From Nostoc cf. commune SO-36 (GTDB taxonomy: Bacteria > Cyanobacteriota > Cyanobacteriia > Cyanobacteriales > Nostocaceae), in the NCBI RefSeq assembly GCF_023734775.1, contig NZ_AP025732.1, positions 3,354,501 through 3,418,500 on the forward strand: a stretch of DNA of 64,000 nucleotides. The letters are read 5' to 3'. The translations under genes and the position numbers were made by a program. This document shows, piece by piece, positions 20,294-30,110 of the stretch (the stretch's first letter is position 1; each line of letters begins with the position of its first letter). The notes below the pieces were generated by a model, which saw only the letters and a list, made by a program, of their open reading frames with translations, made no database searches and was not told the DNA's origin.

Positions 20294-20581
20294 GTGCGGG
20301 CTACGCCAACGCATTTGCTATTTCGGAGTACTCATTTGTTATTTCGGGGTACGCATTTGCTATTTCGGAGTACGCATTTGTTATTTCGGAGTACTCATTT
20401 GTTATTTCGGAGTACTCATTTGTTATTTCGGAGTACCCATTTGCTATTTCGGAGTACCCATTTGCTATTTCGGAGTACTCATTTGCTATTTCGGAGTACC
20501 CATTTGTTATTTCGGAGTATGCATTTGTTATTTCGGGATACTCATTTGTTATTTCGGAGTAGGCATTTATTGATTTTGTGA
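20294..20581 (+). other. Open frame through the minisatellite, THLLFRS repeats
   Basis: From GTG 20294 the plus strand encodes a 95-residue frame made of the heptapeptide THLLFRS repeated about twelve times. There is no ribosome binding site and no recognised family, so it is listed as a possible rather than a supported gene. The opposite strand (20301-20600) is also open and encodes NEYSEIT-type heptads. Confidence 0.25.
20311..20562. repeat. Minisatellite, twelve 21-bp units
   Basis: Twelve contiguous full units of 21 bp (consensus NCATTTGYTATTTCGGAGTAC) from 20311 to 20562, followed by a degenerate partial unit. Most variation is at the first base (G, T or C) and at the Y position (C or T). 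Because 21 is a multiple of 3, both strands are open through the array. No spacers are present, so this is not a CRISPR. Confidence 0.92.
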
Positions 20582-20762
20582 TTACTGTTGCTAATTGCAC
20601 TTATTCTCAAACAACAAATCTATATGAAAAATGAGTAAAAACACAGGCAACCTCGTAATTATTTCGTTGAACTTTTAATGAAATAAATCCACAAAACTAC
20701 CCATCTCAGGCAAAAGGATACTCCACTATGTTGAAAGAGGAATTATTAAAAAAGGATGTGTT

Positions 20763-21200
20763 ATGTCTTTAAAAACTCGTGGTTCTGCTGCTGTTGACAA
20801 AGCCCAACTTCGTCTCGCCTTGCTTAAATCTATTGATGAAAATCTGGATTTGGGACATGGGTTAACCATTGAAGCCTACAACCACTTAATCAATGCTACC
20901 CGTGCGATGGTAGAAGCTAATAATACGCTAGTGTCCAATCTGGAAGAATCGCGTAAAACAGTAAGCCAGATGGATAAAGCCCTCTCCGAAATGTCTGAAC
21001 GAATGCTAAGTGGAGTTGCAGCTGTCTACGGCAGAAACAGTATAGAGTATTCCAAAGCTGGTGGCTCTAATCGCAAACGAAATAAACAATCTACTTCAAA
21101 AGTTACTCCACTTGTAGCGGTTCTTACTACTCAACCTACTCAAGCTGCAATTGCCAATGCGTCAACTAACGGTAATGGCACAACTCCTTTGCTGCAATAA
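20763..21200 (+). CDS. Conserved cyanobacterial hypothetical protein
   Basis: A 145-residue soluble protein beginning MSLKTRGSAAVDKAQLRLAL, with a central helical region (LTIEAYNHLINATRAMVEAN, then LEESRKTVSQMDKALSEMSE) and the motif GVAAVYGRNSIEYSKAGGSNR. It resembles a multi-copy family of cyanobacterial hypotheticals with a similar 'YGxNSxEYxxAGG' signature; no function is known. The C-terminal 40 residues are Thr/Ala/Gln-rich and probably disordered. AAAGGA lies 8-9 nt upstream of the ATG. Confidence 0.65.
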   Translation: MSLKTRGSAAVDKAQLRLALLKSIDENLDLGHGLTIEAYNHLINATRAMVEANNTLVSNLEESRKTVSQMDKALSEMSERMLSGVAAVYGRNSIEYSKAGGSNRKRNKQSTSKVTPLVAVLTTQPTQAAIANASTNGNGTTPLLQ

Positions 21201-21451
21201 TCCACTGACTTGAAAATGGGACTAGGGGTGTTAAATCCTCTTCCCAAGCAATATTGGCAAATGTCCAAGCTGGGACTGTCTTTGCTCAACCAAATCAGGT
21301 AACGCCAACTCCAGCAGATGCTATCGCAAGCATTGCTAAAAATCGACCGATAACAATACCCCAGTCAGTAATGTGTCACCGACGACATATAATTTAGTCA
21401 CTGTACAACTTATGTCAAACTAGACTATTGAGCAATAGCTTTCTTTATCAA

Positions 21452-21523
21452 AGCCGATGATGGGATTTGAACCCACGGCCTGCTGATTACGAATCAGCTG
21501 CTCTACCACTGAGCCACATCGGC
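21452..21523 (-). tRNA. trnT: tRNA-Thr (anticodon CGU)
   Basis: On the minus strand the 72-nt sequence folds as a canonical cloverleaf: acceptor arm GCCGATG/CATCGGC, D arm GGCTCAGTGGTAGAGC, anticodon stem GCTGA/TCAGC with loop TTCGTAA (anticodon CGT), and T arm with GGTTCAAATCC. The 3' CCA is not encoded, normal for cyanobacteria. It reads the Thr codon ACG. Confidence 0.95.
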
Positions 21524-21556
21524 GTACACAATCTAAGAGTATAACATGATTTAATC

Positions 21557-21850
21557 ATGGTAGATCAAAATCGCAAAAATAGCCTTAACCCTGAACAATA
21601 CGCCAGCCTTAAAGCAGAAATAGCCGCTCCTTATCGAGGCTTACGCCAATTTATCTACATCGCTTTCGGTGCTTCTGGCTCAATTGGCGCATTCGTCTTT
21701 TTCTTCCAAGTGCTTGCCGGACGCAATGTTGAGACTGCTTTGCCTAGTTTCGCTCTCCAAGTAGGAATCGTTGCCTTAATGGTCTTTCTCTGGCGCTGGG
21801 AACAGCGTCGGAAACAACGCCTCCAATCGGGTAAAAATCCTAATTCTTGA
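21557..21850 (+). CDS. DUF3493-like small membrane protein
   Basis: A 97-residue protein with the segment IAAPYRGLRQFIYIAFGASG followed by two hydrophobic helices (residues about 35-55 and 63-80) and a basic tail (EQRRKQRLQSGK). This matches the DUF3493 type, a family related to plant factors for photosystem II accumulation. Function in cyanobacteria is not settled. It lies just outside the tRNA-Thr gene and is read away from it. Confidence 0.7.
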   Translation: MVDQNRKNSLNPEQYASLKAEIAAPYRGLRQFIYIAFGASGSIGAFVFFFQVLAGRNVETALPSFALQVGIVALMVFLWRWEQRRKQRLQSGKNPNS

Positions 21851-21961
21851 AGAGAGAAATTTTAGCTAGTTAATTTTTGACTGCTTTCTTTTGATATATC
21901 TTTATATTCTTCAAATTTATTAAGGCTTTTATGAAGATTAAAATATAAAAATAGAAAAAAT

Positions 21962-22054
21962 TAGGACTTACGCAAAATATCTCTCAAACTCTGATTTCTC
22001 CGTGTACTCTGCGCCTCTGTGGTTCGTTATTCCGTAACTCTTGCGTAAGTCCTA
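21962..22054. repeat. 93-bp MITE-like element, empty form
   Basis: Bounded by the inverted termini TAGGACTTACGCA and TGCGTAAGTCCTA. The interior matches, in reverse complement, the 138-bp element at 33771-33908 except that the latter carries 45 bp more. No coding capacity, so it would have to be mobilised in trans. Confidence 0.8.
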
Positions 22055-22220
22055 AAAATAAAAAAATTATTAGGAAATCCGAAAAAGCAAAAACTTCTGA
22101 GAAAAGAGAAATCGTTGAAACTGGGTCAGCCAATATAAAAACCCTTACCAGAAACCAATCACATTCAAATGGGGTCGGCTATATTTAAAGACCCCTAGAA
22201 TTAAAAAACCACTATATTGG

Positions 22221-22255
22221 AAGCGCCAGACTAATAATTTATTAGTCTGGCGCTT
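22221..22255. terminator. Strong hairpin downstream of the SLH gene
   Basis: Arms AAGCGCCAGACTAATAA (22221-22237) and TTATTAGTCTGGCGCTT (22239-22255) are perfect reverse complements. It lies 20 bp past the restored stop codon of the leftward SLH gene and is the likely terminator. Confidence 0.7.
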
Positions 22256-22275
22256 TCAATTTGCTAAATAGGCAT

Positions 22276-23968
22276 TTACTGCGCTGTTACCAAATAGGAT
22301 GAAGGAATAGGTTGGGCACGTCCAGCATTAACGAGTGCCTGGTAAACAAAGGCAGCAACTTCGGCTCTAGTTGCCTGACGATTAGGATTGAGTTGCTTCA
22401 CTGTGGGAATAGTTGATTACTAGTTGCCGTGCAGTTGCGGCAGCAACAGGAGCGATCGCATAATTAGGAATCTGGGCAGCATCGGTGTAAAAGGAAAGGA
22501 CATTCTGATTATTTGCAGTTAAGCCCAAACCATTAGCTAAAGCTACTAACACCTGCACTCTGGGAATTTCCTGCTGTGGTTTAAAAGTTCCATCGGGATA
22601 ACCAGAAACAAATTGACTCTGATAAGCAGATTGAATTGCAGCGTAAGCCCAGAAGTTGGTCGCTACATCCTTAAATTTAATTGCTGCGCGTTTACTTGGT
22701 GGTGTTAAGGCTTTAGTGACAATAGTGGCAAATTGAGCGCGGGTTACAGGATCATTGGGTTTAAAGCTGCCATCAGGAAAGCCAGCAATAATATTTTGGG
22801 AAGCTAAAGCTTCAATGTAAGATTTTGCCCAGTAATTTGCTGGCACATCTTTAAAGGCGACAGACCCTCCAGGGGGTACATCAACAGCTGCGGCAACAAA
22901 GTTTACTGAGCCAGAAATCTTTTTCTGATCGATATCGTTGCCGATAGCGAAAATCTGACCAGTTTTTGTGGCGTTGTTCACATCATAACGAGTGTTATTG
23001 CGGATAAGATTACCGCCAGGATTTTCGTTAGTACCAAGGTCGGGTAAAGCGTTGACAGTAGCTACTACTCCATCCCGCTTATTGTTCTGAATGACATTCT
23101 TACGCAATACGGGCTTCGCTGACTCTGAGATAAAAAGACCGTCTTGGTTTTGAACGATTTGATTTTCTACAATTAGGGGTGTGGAAGTGCCACCGATCGC
23201 TAGACCAAAACCAGTATCCTGAAATAAGTTATTCCGAATTTCTCCTTGGGCACTTCTAACAACTGAAATCCCATTGCCTTGGTTTTGTACAAAGAGATTA
23301 CCTTCGATTCTGGGATTGCCTGTACCCGTGACAAAAACACCCTCTCGGACACTGTTAGTAAAAGTATTGTTTTTGATAACGGGATTAGTTGACTCCACCC
23401 ACACAGCTGTACCCCGGCTATTTGGGTTGGTGACGGTGACACCTGCGATCGTGGTATCTTGGTCGGCGAGGATGGTAATGTCCTGTCTGGCAAAGGTACG
23501 ACTAGTGTAGAAACCTCCACCTGTAATCAATACCCCCTGACCTTTAGTAGCTTCATCACCCCGCAGTGTTACCCCTGGTTTAAGCAAGAGTGGGAAGGTT
23601 TCGCCACTTTCTTGGTTATAGTTCCCAGGTGCTAATTGAATAACTGCACCTGGTTGGGCTTGACTCAGAGCGAAACTGATGCTTTTGTAGGGTGCAGATG
23701 AGGTTGCACCAGCACCCGCACTATCTGCACCAGTTGCTGGATTAACGTAAATCGCTGCGGCAGTTGCAGGAGCTTGTGCTGTGATTGGGACGATACTTTC
23801 TGAGTGAGTAGCACCAGCATTAACCTGACTTGCTAGTAATATTGACCCATTAGAAACAACAAGCATTGCCGTTAGTCCGGCTCCCAGGCGTAAAGTATAG
23901 CTGAGATGACTGCTAGAAAGAAGGCGAAAATTTTTCGCTAGAGAAATGTGAAAACCCCGATATTTCAT
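22276..23968 (-). CDS. DUF1565 / SLH-domain envelope protein, one frameshift
   Basis: An exported protein with an N-terminal signal anchor (LRLGAGLTAMLVVSNGSILL) and, from about residue 70, a right-handed beta-helix region (IYVNPATGADSAGAGATSSA, typical of DUF1565, then repeated N-rich rungs such as NPVIKNNTFTNS and GNPRIEGNLFVQNQG). SLH domains follow (FKDVPANYWAKSYIEALAS, FPDGSFKPNDPVTRAQFATI, then a second set with FKDVATNFWAY). The annotated frame would stop at 22382, but removing one base near 22407-22411 lets the third SLH continue (VKQLNPNRQATRAEVAAFVY) to TAA at 22276. SLH modules anchor proteins to the cell wall; the beta-helix suggests polysaccharide binding or cleavage. Confidence 0.85.
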
Positions 23969-24411
23969 TTTTTCCGTCTGTGAGTGCTGAATTATGGTCT
24001 GTTGAAGGTAGCAGCTTTGTAGCTACTGTAAAATCTATGCAAAACTATACTGGATGATTAGCGCTGATTCAGCTAAATTCCTTAGATAGATCACAGAACT
24101 TATACATTAGTTATATTATTTTATTCAGAAAATTTTACTAGTATACTGTAGTCGAACTTTGCCTAACTCTAAGAAACAAGGGGCAAAATTCCTTTATTAC
24201 GCCCCAAGCCTTGTTAATTAGGACGGTAACTGAATTTTCGCGCCCGCTTTAGGGTTTTCAGGAGTCTCAACAAGTCTCTCGCTGCCTTGTCTAAGCCTTT
24301 ATCCTGCCTACTGAATAGGTTATTTTGTATTATTACCTAAAGCTAGATGCTGCAAATAGTTTTGCTGAAATATCATCAGATCAAAAGCAAACCTATTGGA
24401 AATTGGCAGAA
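23969..24411. other. Divergent promoter interval
   Basis: About 440 bp between the leftward SLH gene and the rightward DUF1400 gene. AT-rich; no gene or clear element seen. Confidence 0.5.
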
Positions 24412-24948
24412 ATGCGTTTTAAATTTTTGGGGCTGCGTCGCACCTTACTTTTAGTAGGTAGTATCTGCCTTCTATTTTTGTCCAGTCCTGTCTTTGCTGC
24501 GGAACAAGTGGTGCTAAATTATGGTATTTTCCGTGAATCACTTTCTGTAGAGGAGCTATCCACCTTTGCCCAAACAGGTGAACTTTCACGTTCACTACGA
24601 GTTAATTTTGCTTTGGCGCGACAAGACCCCAAAGCTATTCGTCAGTATTTAACGGAGCCAGTAAAGGTAAACCTTGTATTTTTAGATAGAGTGCTAAATA
24701 GCCAGATTGGTAATATTATTTTGGATCAAATTAGTCAAGTTATTTATACACCGTCTCGGAGAGCAGACAGGCAGGCTTTGCGAGCCGCTTTGGTAATTTC
24801 TGCGAGTCAAGACGGGCAGGTATCGCTAATCGAAATTATTGAAAACTATCCCACCAATGAAGTGGAAGTTGATGGCAAACGCTTGGAGAGTGCATACCGT
24901 CAACTCCGCCGATTGCAAACAAGCCTGCAAGATTTACTCAATTTTTAG
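24412..24948 (+). CDS. DUF1400 exported protein
   Basis: A 178-residue exported protein. The start at 24412 gives a signal peptide (LGLRRTLLLVGSICLLFLSS, cleavage near VFA-AEQ). The mature part is a DUF1400 domain, with VVLNYGIFRESLSVEELSTF, VKVNLVFLDRVLNSQIGNII and a C-terminal SLIEIIENYPTNEVEVDGKR. In cyanobacteria this domain often stands before an alpha/beta-hydrolase domain; here it stands alone and no hydrolase catalytic triad is present, so enzymatic activity is doubtful. The stop overlaps the convergent small gene at 24945. Confidence 0.8.
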   Translation: MRFKFLGLRRTLLLVGSICLLFLSSPVFAAEQVVLNYGIFRESLSVEELSTFAQTGELSRSLRVNFALARQDPKAIRQYLTEPVKVNLVFLDRVLNSQIGNIILDQISQVIYTPSRRADRQALRAALVISASQDGQVSLIEIIENYPTNEVEVDGKRLESAYRQLRRLQTSLQDLLNF

Positions 24949-25141
24949 TAAGCTAAAGTTTCTAAAGTTTCCCTTAAATACCGTTGTACCTGCTGTTCCA
25001 AGCGAATTCCCTGTAATTGAGCATCGCGTTCTAGTTGCCAGCGTTGAAAACCGGAACTCGTAGAGATTGCACATTTGAGACTATACCAAATTTCAGTATC
25101 AGCAGAAATTGGCGATCGCTAGAAGCTGGAATTTGAGCCAT
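24945..25141 (-). pseudogene. Small conserved hypothetical, frameshifted
   Basis: A short leftward gene starts at ATG 25141 (MAQIPASSDR) and continues after a frame change in ADTEIWYSLKCAISTSSGFQ and then WQLERDAQLQGIRLEQQVQR to TAA 24945-24947. The product would be about 65 residues. The change is a one-base deletion or two-base insertion next to a GCGATCGC octamer near 25111-25118. Composition in the second frame is clearly protein-like and similar short proteins occur in cyanobacteria; function unknown. Confidence 0.55.
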
Positions 25142-25322
25142 AGTTCCTCATTCCTTTATTTTAACTTCAACGGTAATTGGGCATTGAGAAGAGGCAGAGG
25201 GGCAGAAAGCTTGGAGCAAAGGGGTAAAGATGTAAAGATGTAATTTTTTATTCTCTCCCTTGCTCCTTGCCCCAGTAAGAATGCTTCCTCTTTTAAAGTG
25301 AAATAATATACTTTACGGGCTG
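25142..25322. repeat. Short G-rich degenerate repeats
   Basis: GAGGCAGAGGGGCAGAAAG-type and AAAGATGTAAAGATGTAA repeats with CTCCCTTGCTCC-like tracts; typical Nostoc intergenic simple repeats. Confidence 0.45.
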
Positions 25323-25943
25323 CTACGAATCTGTATTTATCCTAAACAAAGATTGCAGTAATCGGGGCACGATTTGATTAACGCGCACCCCTAAAATGGT
25401 GAAATCTTGCTTAATCTTTTCTAAAGATAATGGTTCTATACCAGCGAATTCTGTGTCATTAGTCACCAAAACTCGCATTACACTCACAGGTATTTGTAAA
25501 AATAGATTGCTGCCTAAAAAGGCTAATCCCGCAAGCACTAGTGCAAGGCTGCGCCATTGTGGGAGAAATTTAGCTGAACTTGCTACTAATGGCGCAATTT
25601 GGAAAAGATGCCACAGCACCCAAATTGATAATACTGCTGCCACTAATGCCAGGATACGATTTAACTTTGTATTAATTAAACAGAGAATTTTTCGCTGCCG
25701 TTCAGTCAGATTTTCTGGCTTCAGGGCTATTCCTAAAAGAGCAAATATATAAAAAGGGCGACGCAACTGCATCCATAGCAGGGGAAGAACACCAATGGCG
25801 GCAACTAAAGATAGCTCCATCCAGACTGGCAAAAACGGTTCGCCTACAGACAGAAAAAATAAGCAAAGTACTAAAAAAATAGGCAACGTCGCCAATCCAG
25901 CGACGTGAATCCACAAAATAGGTTCAGAACGAAATGAATGCAT
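25323..25943 (-). CDS. Low-complexity-tail membrane protein
   Basis: A 206-residue integral membrane protein of a cyanobacterial family annotated 'low-complexity tail membrane protein'. Opening MHSFRSEPILWIHVAGLATL, then hydrophobic helices around residues 13-33, 41-60, 95-117 and 132-153, with the charged motif LTERQRKILCLINTKLNRIL between the second and third. The C-terminus is soluble. It lies about 100 bp downstream of infB on the same strand and may be read through from that operon. Function unknown. Confidence 0.75.
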   Translation of the reverse strand: MHSFRSEPILWIHVAGLATLPIFLVLCLFFLSVGEPFLPVWMELSLVAAIGVLPLLWMQLRRPFYIFALLGIALKPENLTERQRKILCLINTKLNRILALVAAVLSIWVLWHLFQIAPLVASSAKFLPQWRSLALVLAGLAFLGSNLFLQIPVSVMRVLVTNDTEFAGIEPLSLEKIKQDFTILGVRVNQIVPRLLQSLFRINTDS

Positions 25944-26046
25944 AATAAAAAGTTATGAGTTAAGAGTTAGGAGTTAAGAATTAGCAGCCTTTAACTCCTA
26001 ACTCCTAATTTATTACTCCTAACTTCTAACCATTTTACCCTTAACA
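25944..26046. repeat. AACTCCTAACT-type simple repeats
   Basis: Repeats of TTAAGAGTTAGGAGTTAAG and its complement (AACTCCTAACTCCTAAT) form a potential hairpin between infB and the membrane protein gene; also typical of Nostoc intergenic DNA. Confidence 0.5.
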
Positions 26047-29000
26047 CTATCTCGTTAAGGTGAGAGTGCGGCGCTTCGTAACCATCTGATAGGATTCGAT
26101 GATGTCACCTTCAACCCAATCATTGAATTTATCCATGCCGACACCGCATTCATAACCGGCGTTGACCTCACGGGCATCTTCTTTCATCCGTTTTAGGGAG
26201 TCAAGGACACCTTCAAAGATCACCTTACCGTTGCGTCGTACTCTGACTTTGCAGTTGCGGACTAGCTTGCCAGATTGAACGTAGCAACCGGCAACCGCGC
26301 CACGACCGACTGGGAAGACGGCACGTACTTCGGTTTGACCCAAGGGTTCTTCCACCAACTCTGGTTCCAAAAGACCTTCCAAGGCATCTTGGATATCTTC
26401 TAGGAGTTTGTAGATGACATTGTATTCCCGGACATCTACACCTGCTTCATCGGCGGCTTGTCTAGCACCACTGGCAAAGGTGGTATTGAAGCCGATAATT
26501 ACAGCGTTACTGGCAGCTGCTAAATCGATATCTGTCTCGGTGATTTCCCCAGCCGTAGCCAACAACATCCGAATTTGGACTTCGTTTTGCGGGATTTCCT
26601 TGAGCGCTCCCACAATGGCTTCCACCGAACCTTGTACGTCTCCTTTCAAGATCAAGTTGAGTTCTTTCAACTCGCCTTCTTGTGCTTGAGCCGACAGAGT
26701 TGTCAGGGTAACACGTCCCTGTAACAAGCGGGATAGGCGTTGTCTGTCTGCGCGATCGCTAGCAAGGGATCTGGCTTCTTTTTCATTATGGAAGACCTCG
26801 AACTCGTCGCCGGCTGCTGGCACAGCACTTAAACCTAGTACCTCGACAGCAAAGGAAGGAGAAGCAATATCTACTCTCTTACTTCTGTCATCCACCATCG
26901 CCCGGACTTTACCGAAGGCCGAGCCAGCTACCAAGATATCTCCCACATGCAGGGTGCCATTCTGAATTAGCAGGGTAGCAACTGCTCCCTTGGCTTTATC
27001 CAGATGTGCTTCAATGACAGTTCCTTTGGCGGTACGATCGGGGTTGGCAGATAGTTCTGCAACCTCTGCTACTAAGAGAATCATCTCTAAGAGCGTATCC
27101 AGATTTTCACCTCTGATAGCGCTGACGGGAACCATGATTGTCTCACCACCCCAGTCTTCTGCGGTCAGACCATACTGGGTCAACTCTTGTTTCACCCGCT
27201 CTGGCTGTGCCCCTTCTTTGTCAATTTTGTTGATTGCAACAACAATTGGCACTCCCGCAGCTTGGGCGTGGCTAATAGCTTCAATAGTTTGGGGACGGAC
27301 ACCATCATCAGCAGCCACTACTAACACGGCAATATCTGTTACCCTAGCTCCTCGTGCCCGCATAGCTGTAAAGGCTTCGTGACCAGGAGTATCCAAGAAG
27401 ACTATCTGCTGAGGTTTGCCCTCATGTTCCAAATCTACATGGTATGCACCAATGTGCTGAGTGATACCGCCAGCTTCGCCAGCAGCCACTTTGGTTTTGC
27501 GGATTGAGTCGAGCAGGGTTGTTTTACCGTGGTCTACGTGACCCATAATTGTCACGACTGGCGGACGGCGGTGGAGATATTCTTGGTCTTCTGCGCCGAC
27601 CATTTCCGTGATTTTCCGAGCTTCTGCTTCTCGTTCGACGGTTTCAACTTCTATTTCTAGTTCTTTCCTACCAGCGTAATTGTGGGAATATCTAGATTTT
27701 GAGTGATACTCACCGCCATACCTTTCAGGAACAGGATTTTGACAATCTCTGTATCAGGAACGGCTAAAACGTCAGATAGTTCTTGCACAGTTAACGGCCC
27801 TGGGATCGTCACTTTTTCGGGCGATCGCGCTTTGTCTCGGCTCTTGGCGACGGTTTGGTGATGGTCGCGCCCCGAAGACTTAGAACCAGACCTGGAACCA
27901 GATTTTCTTCCTCTTGTAGTTGGGGCGCTAGCAAGGGTTGCACCTGGCATCTGTACAGGTCGAGTCGCTTTCGGTTTGGGAGGGCGAGCGATGGAAAGGC
28001 TAACTTGGACGGTGGCTGGTGAATCGATATCGTCATCATCAAGCAAATCTTCTTCAAACTCATCATCAAGTATGGGTTTGATTCGCTTGCCTTTGACCCC
28101 AGCTTTTGCCTTCTCTTTAACTTCGTCAATGATTTCCTCTTCTACCCACTTTTTACCGCCTTTGGTTGGCCGAGGCGGACTGGGGCGTTTCAAATCGAGG
28201 AGATCAGGCGGTGTGACTGGTTCATCACCCAATCCTTGAGATTTGCCCGCTATGCCTGACATCTGTCTGGGTGGAGTAGCGATCGGCATTGCGGCTGCTA
28301 CAGATTCACCTGGACGTGCTGGTCTGGGTCGTTGTCCCTCTCCCAGTTGTGATGGTGCAGATGGTCTATTGCCCCTCTGCTCTGGTCTGCTGGGTGCAGG
28401 GGTAGGACGACTTGTCCTTTGTGGCGCACCTGGTGCGGATTGGTCTGTTGGCAGTTTAGCGACTCTCGGCTTAATTTGCTCGCGATCGCCTTCTGCGGGT
28501 CGTTGCTGCCGTTGGTCGCGTTTGAGAATCGGTTTATCAGCCTGAGATACCGGCTGTTCATCTACCACCTGGGCCACTTCTGCCTCAGGCCTGGCTGGAG
28601 GAGCAACTAGTTGTGGTTTGATCGGTTTTTCCGATTTCGGTCTGGGTGAAACTGTTTTTTCCGGTTTTTGGGATGCTATTTTTTCCGGTGCTGGATTTGG
28701 ATTAGGCGTTTGTTCCAAGTCAGCGATCGGAGGTTGCTCTTGAGTCTCAGATTGAGTCCGGGGCACAGGACGAGTTGGTGCTGCCGGTTTCTGGGGTGAG
28801 ACTGGTGTAGCGAAAGGCCGTGGAGGAGAGGGAGGATTAGCTTCAGACAAGGCAGCTTGGGTATTGTTAGCAAGTGACGCCTCTGGGGCGTTGGAGGTAG
28901 TATTTCTCAATATTTTGGGTTTGCGTATTTCCAAAATTTGCTGTTTGTGGGGTGACAGCAGGTCGGTTACGTCCGCCGTTCGGTGGTGAATTCGGCTTAT

Positions 29001-29212
29001 GGCTGGTTTGTACCTAGTTCCTTTTTGGCTGACACATTCGTAGTTGCTAGCTTTTCTGCTGCCGCCCGGATGTTTTCTGCCTCGGATTCTGAAATCGTGC
29101 TGCTATGACTTTTGACCGCAATATCGAGCTGGTCGCAAATTGCTAGTAGCTCTTTGTTATCCAAATTCAATTCCTTTGATAATTCATAAATTCTAACTTT
29201 GCCGTTGTTCAT
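26047..29212 (-). CDS. infB: Translation initiation factor IF-2, three frameshifts
   Basis: IF-2 is the GTPase that positions initiator tRNA on the 30S subunit. The start at 29212 ([20 protein letters not shown]) has a strong GGGGAAGAG ribosome binding site and opens the N-terminal IF-2 domain. A long Pro/Arg/Ser-rich cyanobacterial linker follows, then the G domain with [16 protein letters not shown] and NKID, and the C-terminal domains ending RRTLTLTR. Three frame breaks divide it: about 28999 (extra base), about 28950-28965 (extra base) and about 27660 (one base missing, AAGAACTAG for AAGGAACTAG). The restored product is about 1050 residues, normal for Nostocales. An essential gene in this state strongly suggests sequence errors. 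Confidence 0.93.
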
Positions 29213-29692
29213 CCACTCTTCCCCTTTAATTTACAGTTTTAGCGGATGGTTGCCTGGTTTGCGACATCTCCATCCTTGGATTACTGTTTTTAGACTGCCG
29301 TTCAGTTTTTGCCGGTGCCTCCAATCAGGAAAGAGAGATGTTTCGGTTTAATAATGGCATCCCCACCAGGAATGATGGTTGAGGGATACCCATAAAAATT
29401 TCTTAAATAAAAGATTTTTATAGGAACCCTTGACGCCGAACTGCGCCTGAGCGCTACCAGGTTGCCATTTTGTAGTTTCTTGTTTTGTTGATTCTGAGTC
29501 TTCCACAACACAATCGATTACATCTTGATTCTGGGAATATTGCCTCGCCCCTCCTTATTGGAGAGCCAAATGCCTTTTACACCCATTTACTATTTTGGCA
29601 CTAACCTTAACCATCAACAGTGAGTGTGATGAAAGCGCGATTTCGGCTTTCGACACAATTTCTCTGGAGATTACGCCACAAAAGTGTTCCAA
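29213..29692. other. Gap between ylxR and infB
   Basis: About 480 bp inside an otherwise compact operon. A 69-codon leftward frame (29302-29511) exists but has no family resemblance and no ribosome binding site. Nothing else recognised. Confidence 0.5.
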
Positions 29693-29962
29693 CTAAATTT
29701 GGTTTTGGGTATTACTGCCGCATAGGCGTTGCCACAAGCTTTGGTACAGTGTTTCTGGCACTGATGCATGTAGCGATCGCCCTAGTCGATTTTTTTTTTG
29801 AGCCGCTTGTAGGCAACTCGTTTCTGGACAAATATAGGCAGAACGCCCCATGCCCTGATCCAATTGTACCTTTCCATCGGGAAAGACGCGGACAATCCGC
29901 CAAAACTCATCTTTTGAGCCTACTTTACGGCAACTAATACAGCGCCGATAATTTGGTTTCAT
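29693..29962 (-). CDS. ylxR: YlxR family RNA-binding protein
   Basis: An 89-residue basic protein of the YlxR/DUF448 family. The signature YRRCISCRKVGSKDEFWRIV is followed by the GRSAYICPETSCLQAAQKKN loop and LGRSLHASVPETLY. In other bacteria YlxR binds nucleic acid and associates with RNase P or nucleoid functions. Its position between nusA and infB is the classical gene order, which supports the call. Confidence 0.9.
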   Translation of the reverse strand: MKPNYRRCISCRKVGSKDEFWRIVRVFPDGKVQLDQGMGRSAYICPETSCLQAAQKKNRLGRSLHASVPETLYQSLWQRLCGSNTQNQI

Positions 29963-30110
29963 CGGTTCTTTGCGATCTCAGCCCAGGATAATGGAAGTAA
30001 AAAGAAGTTTATTATTACTATTTTTTACTTATACCAACTAGCTTTTGAGAAAATAATTCTTGAAACTGAGACTACAATCTACAGTATCAAAACTTTACAA
30101 AATTAATCAA

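Noticed and set aside
20311..20562. CRISPR-like array
   Set aside because: Units of 21 bp are contiguous with no unique spacers and no cas genes are nearby, so it is a minisatellite.
21452..21523. tRNA-Thr as an integration site
   Set aside because: No duplicated 3' end of the tRNA and no integrase in the window.
29302..29511. Small gene between ylxR and infB
   Set aside because: Composition is not protein-like and no start signal is visible.
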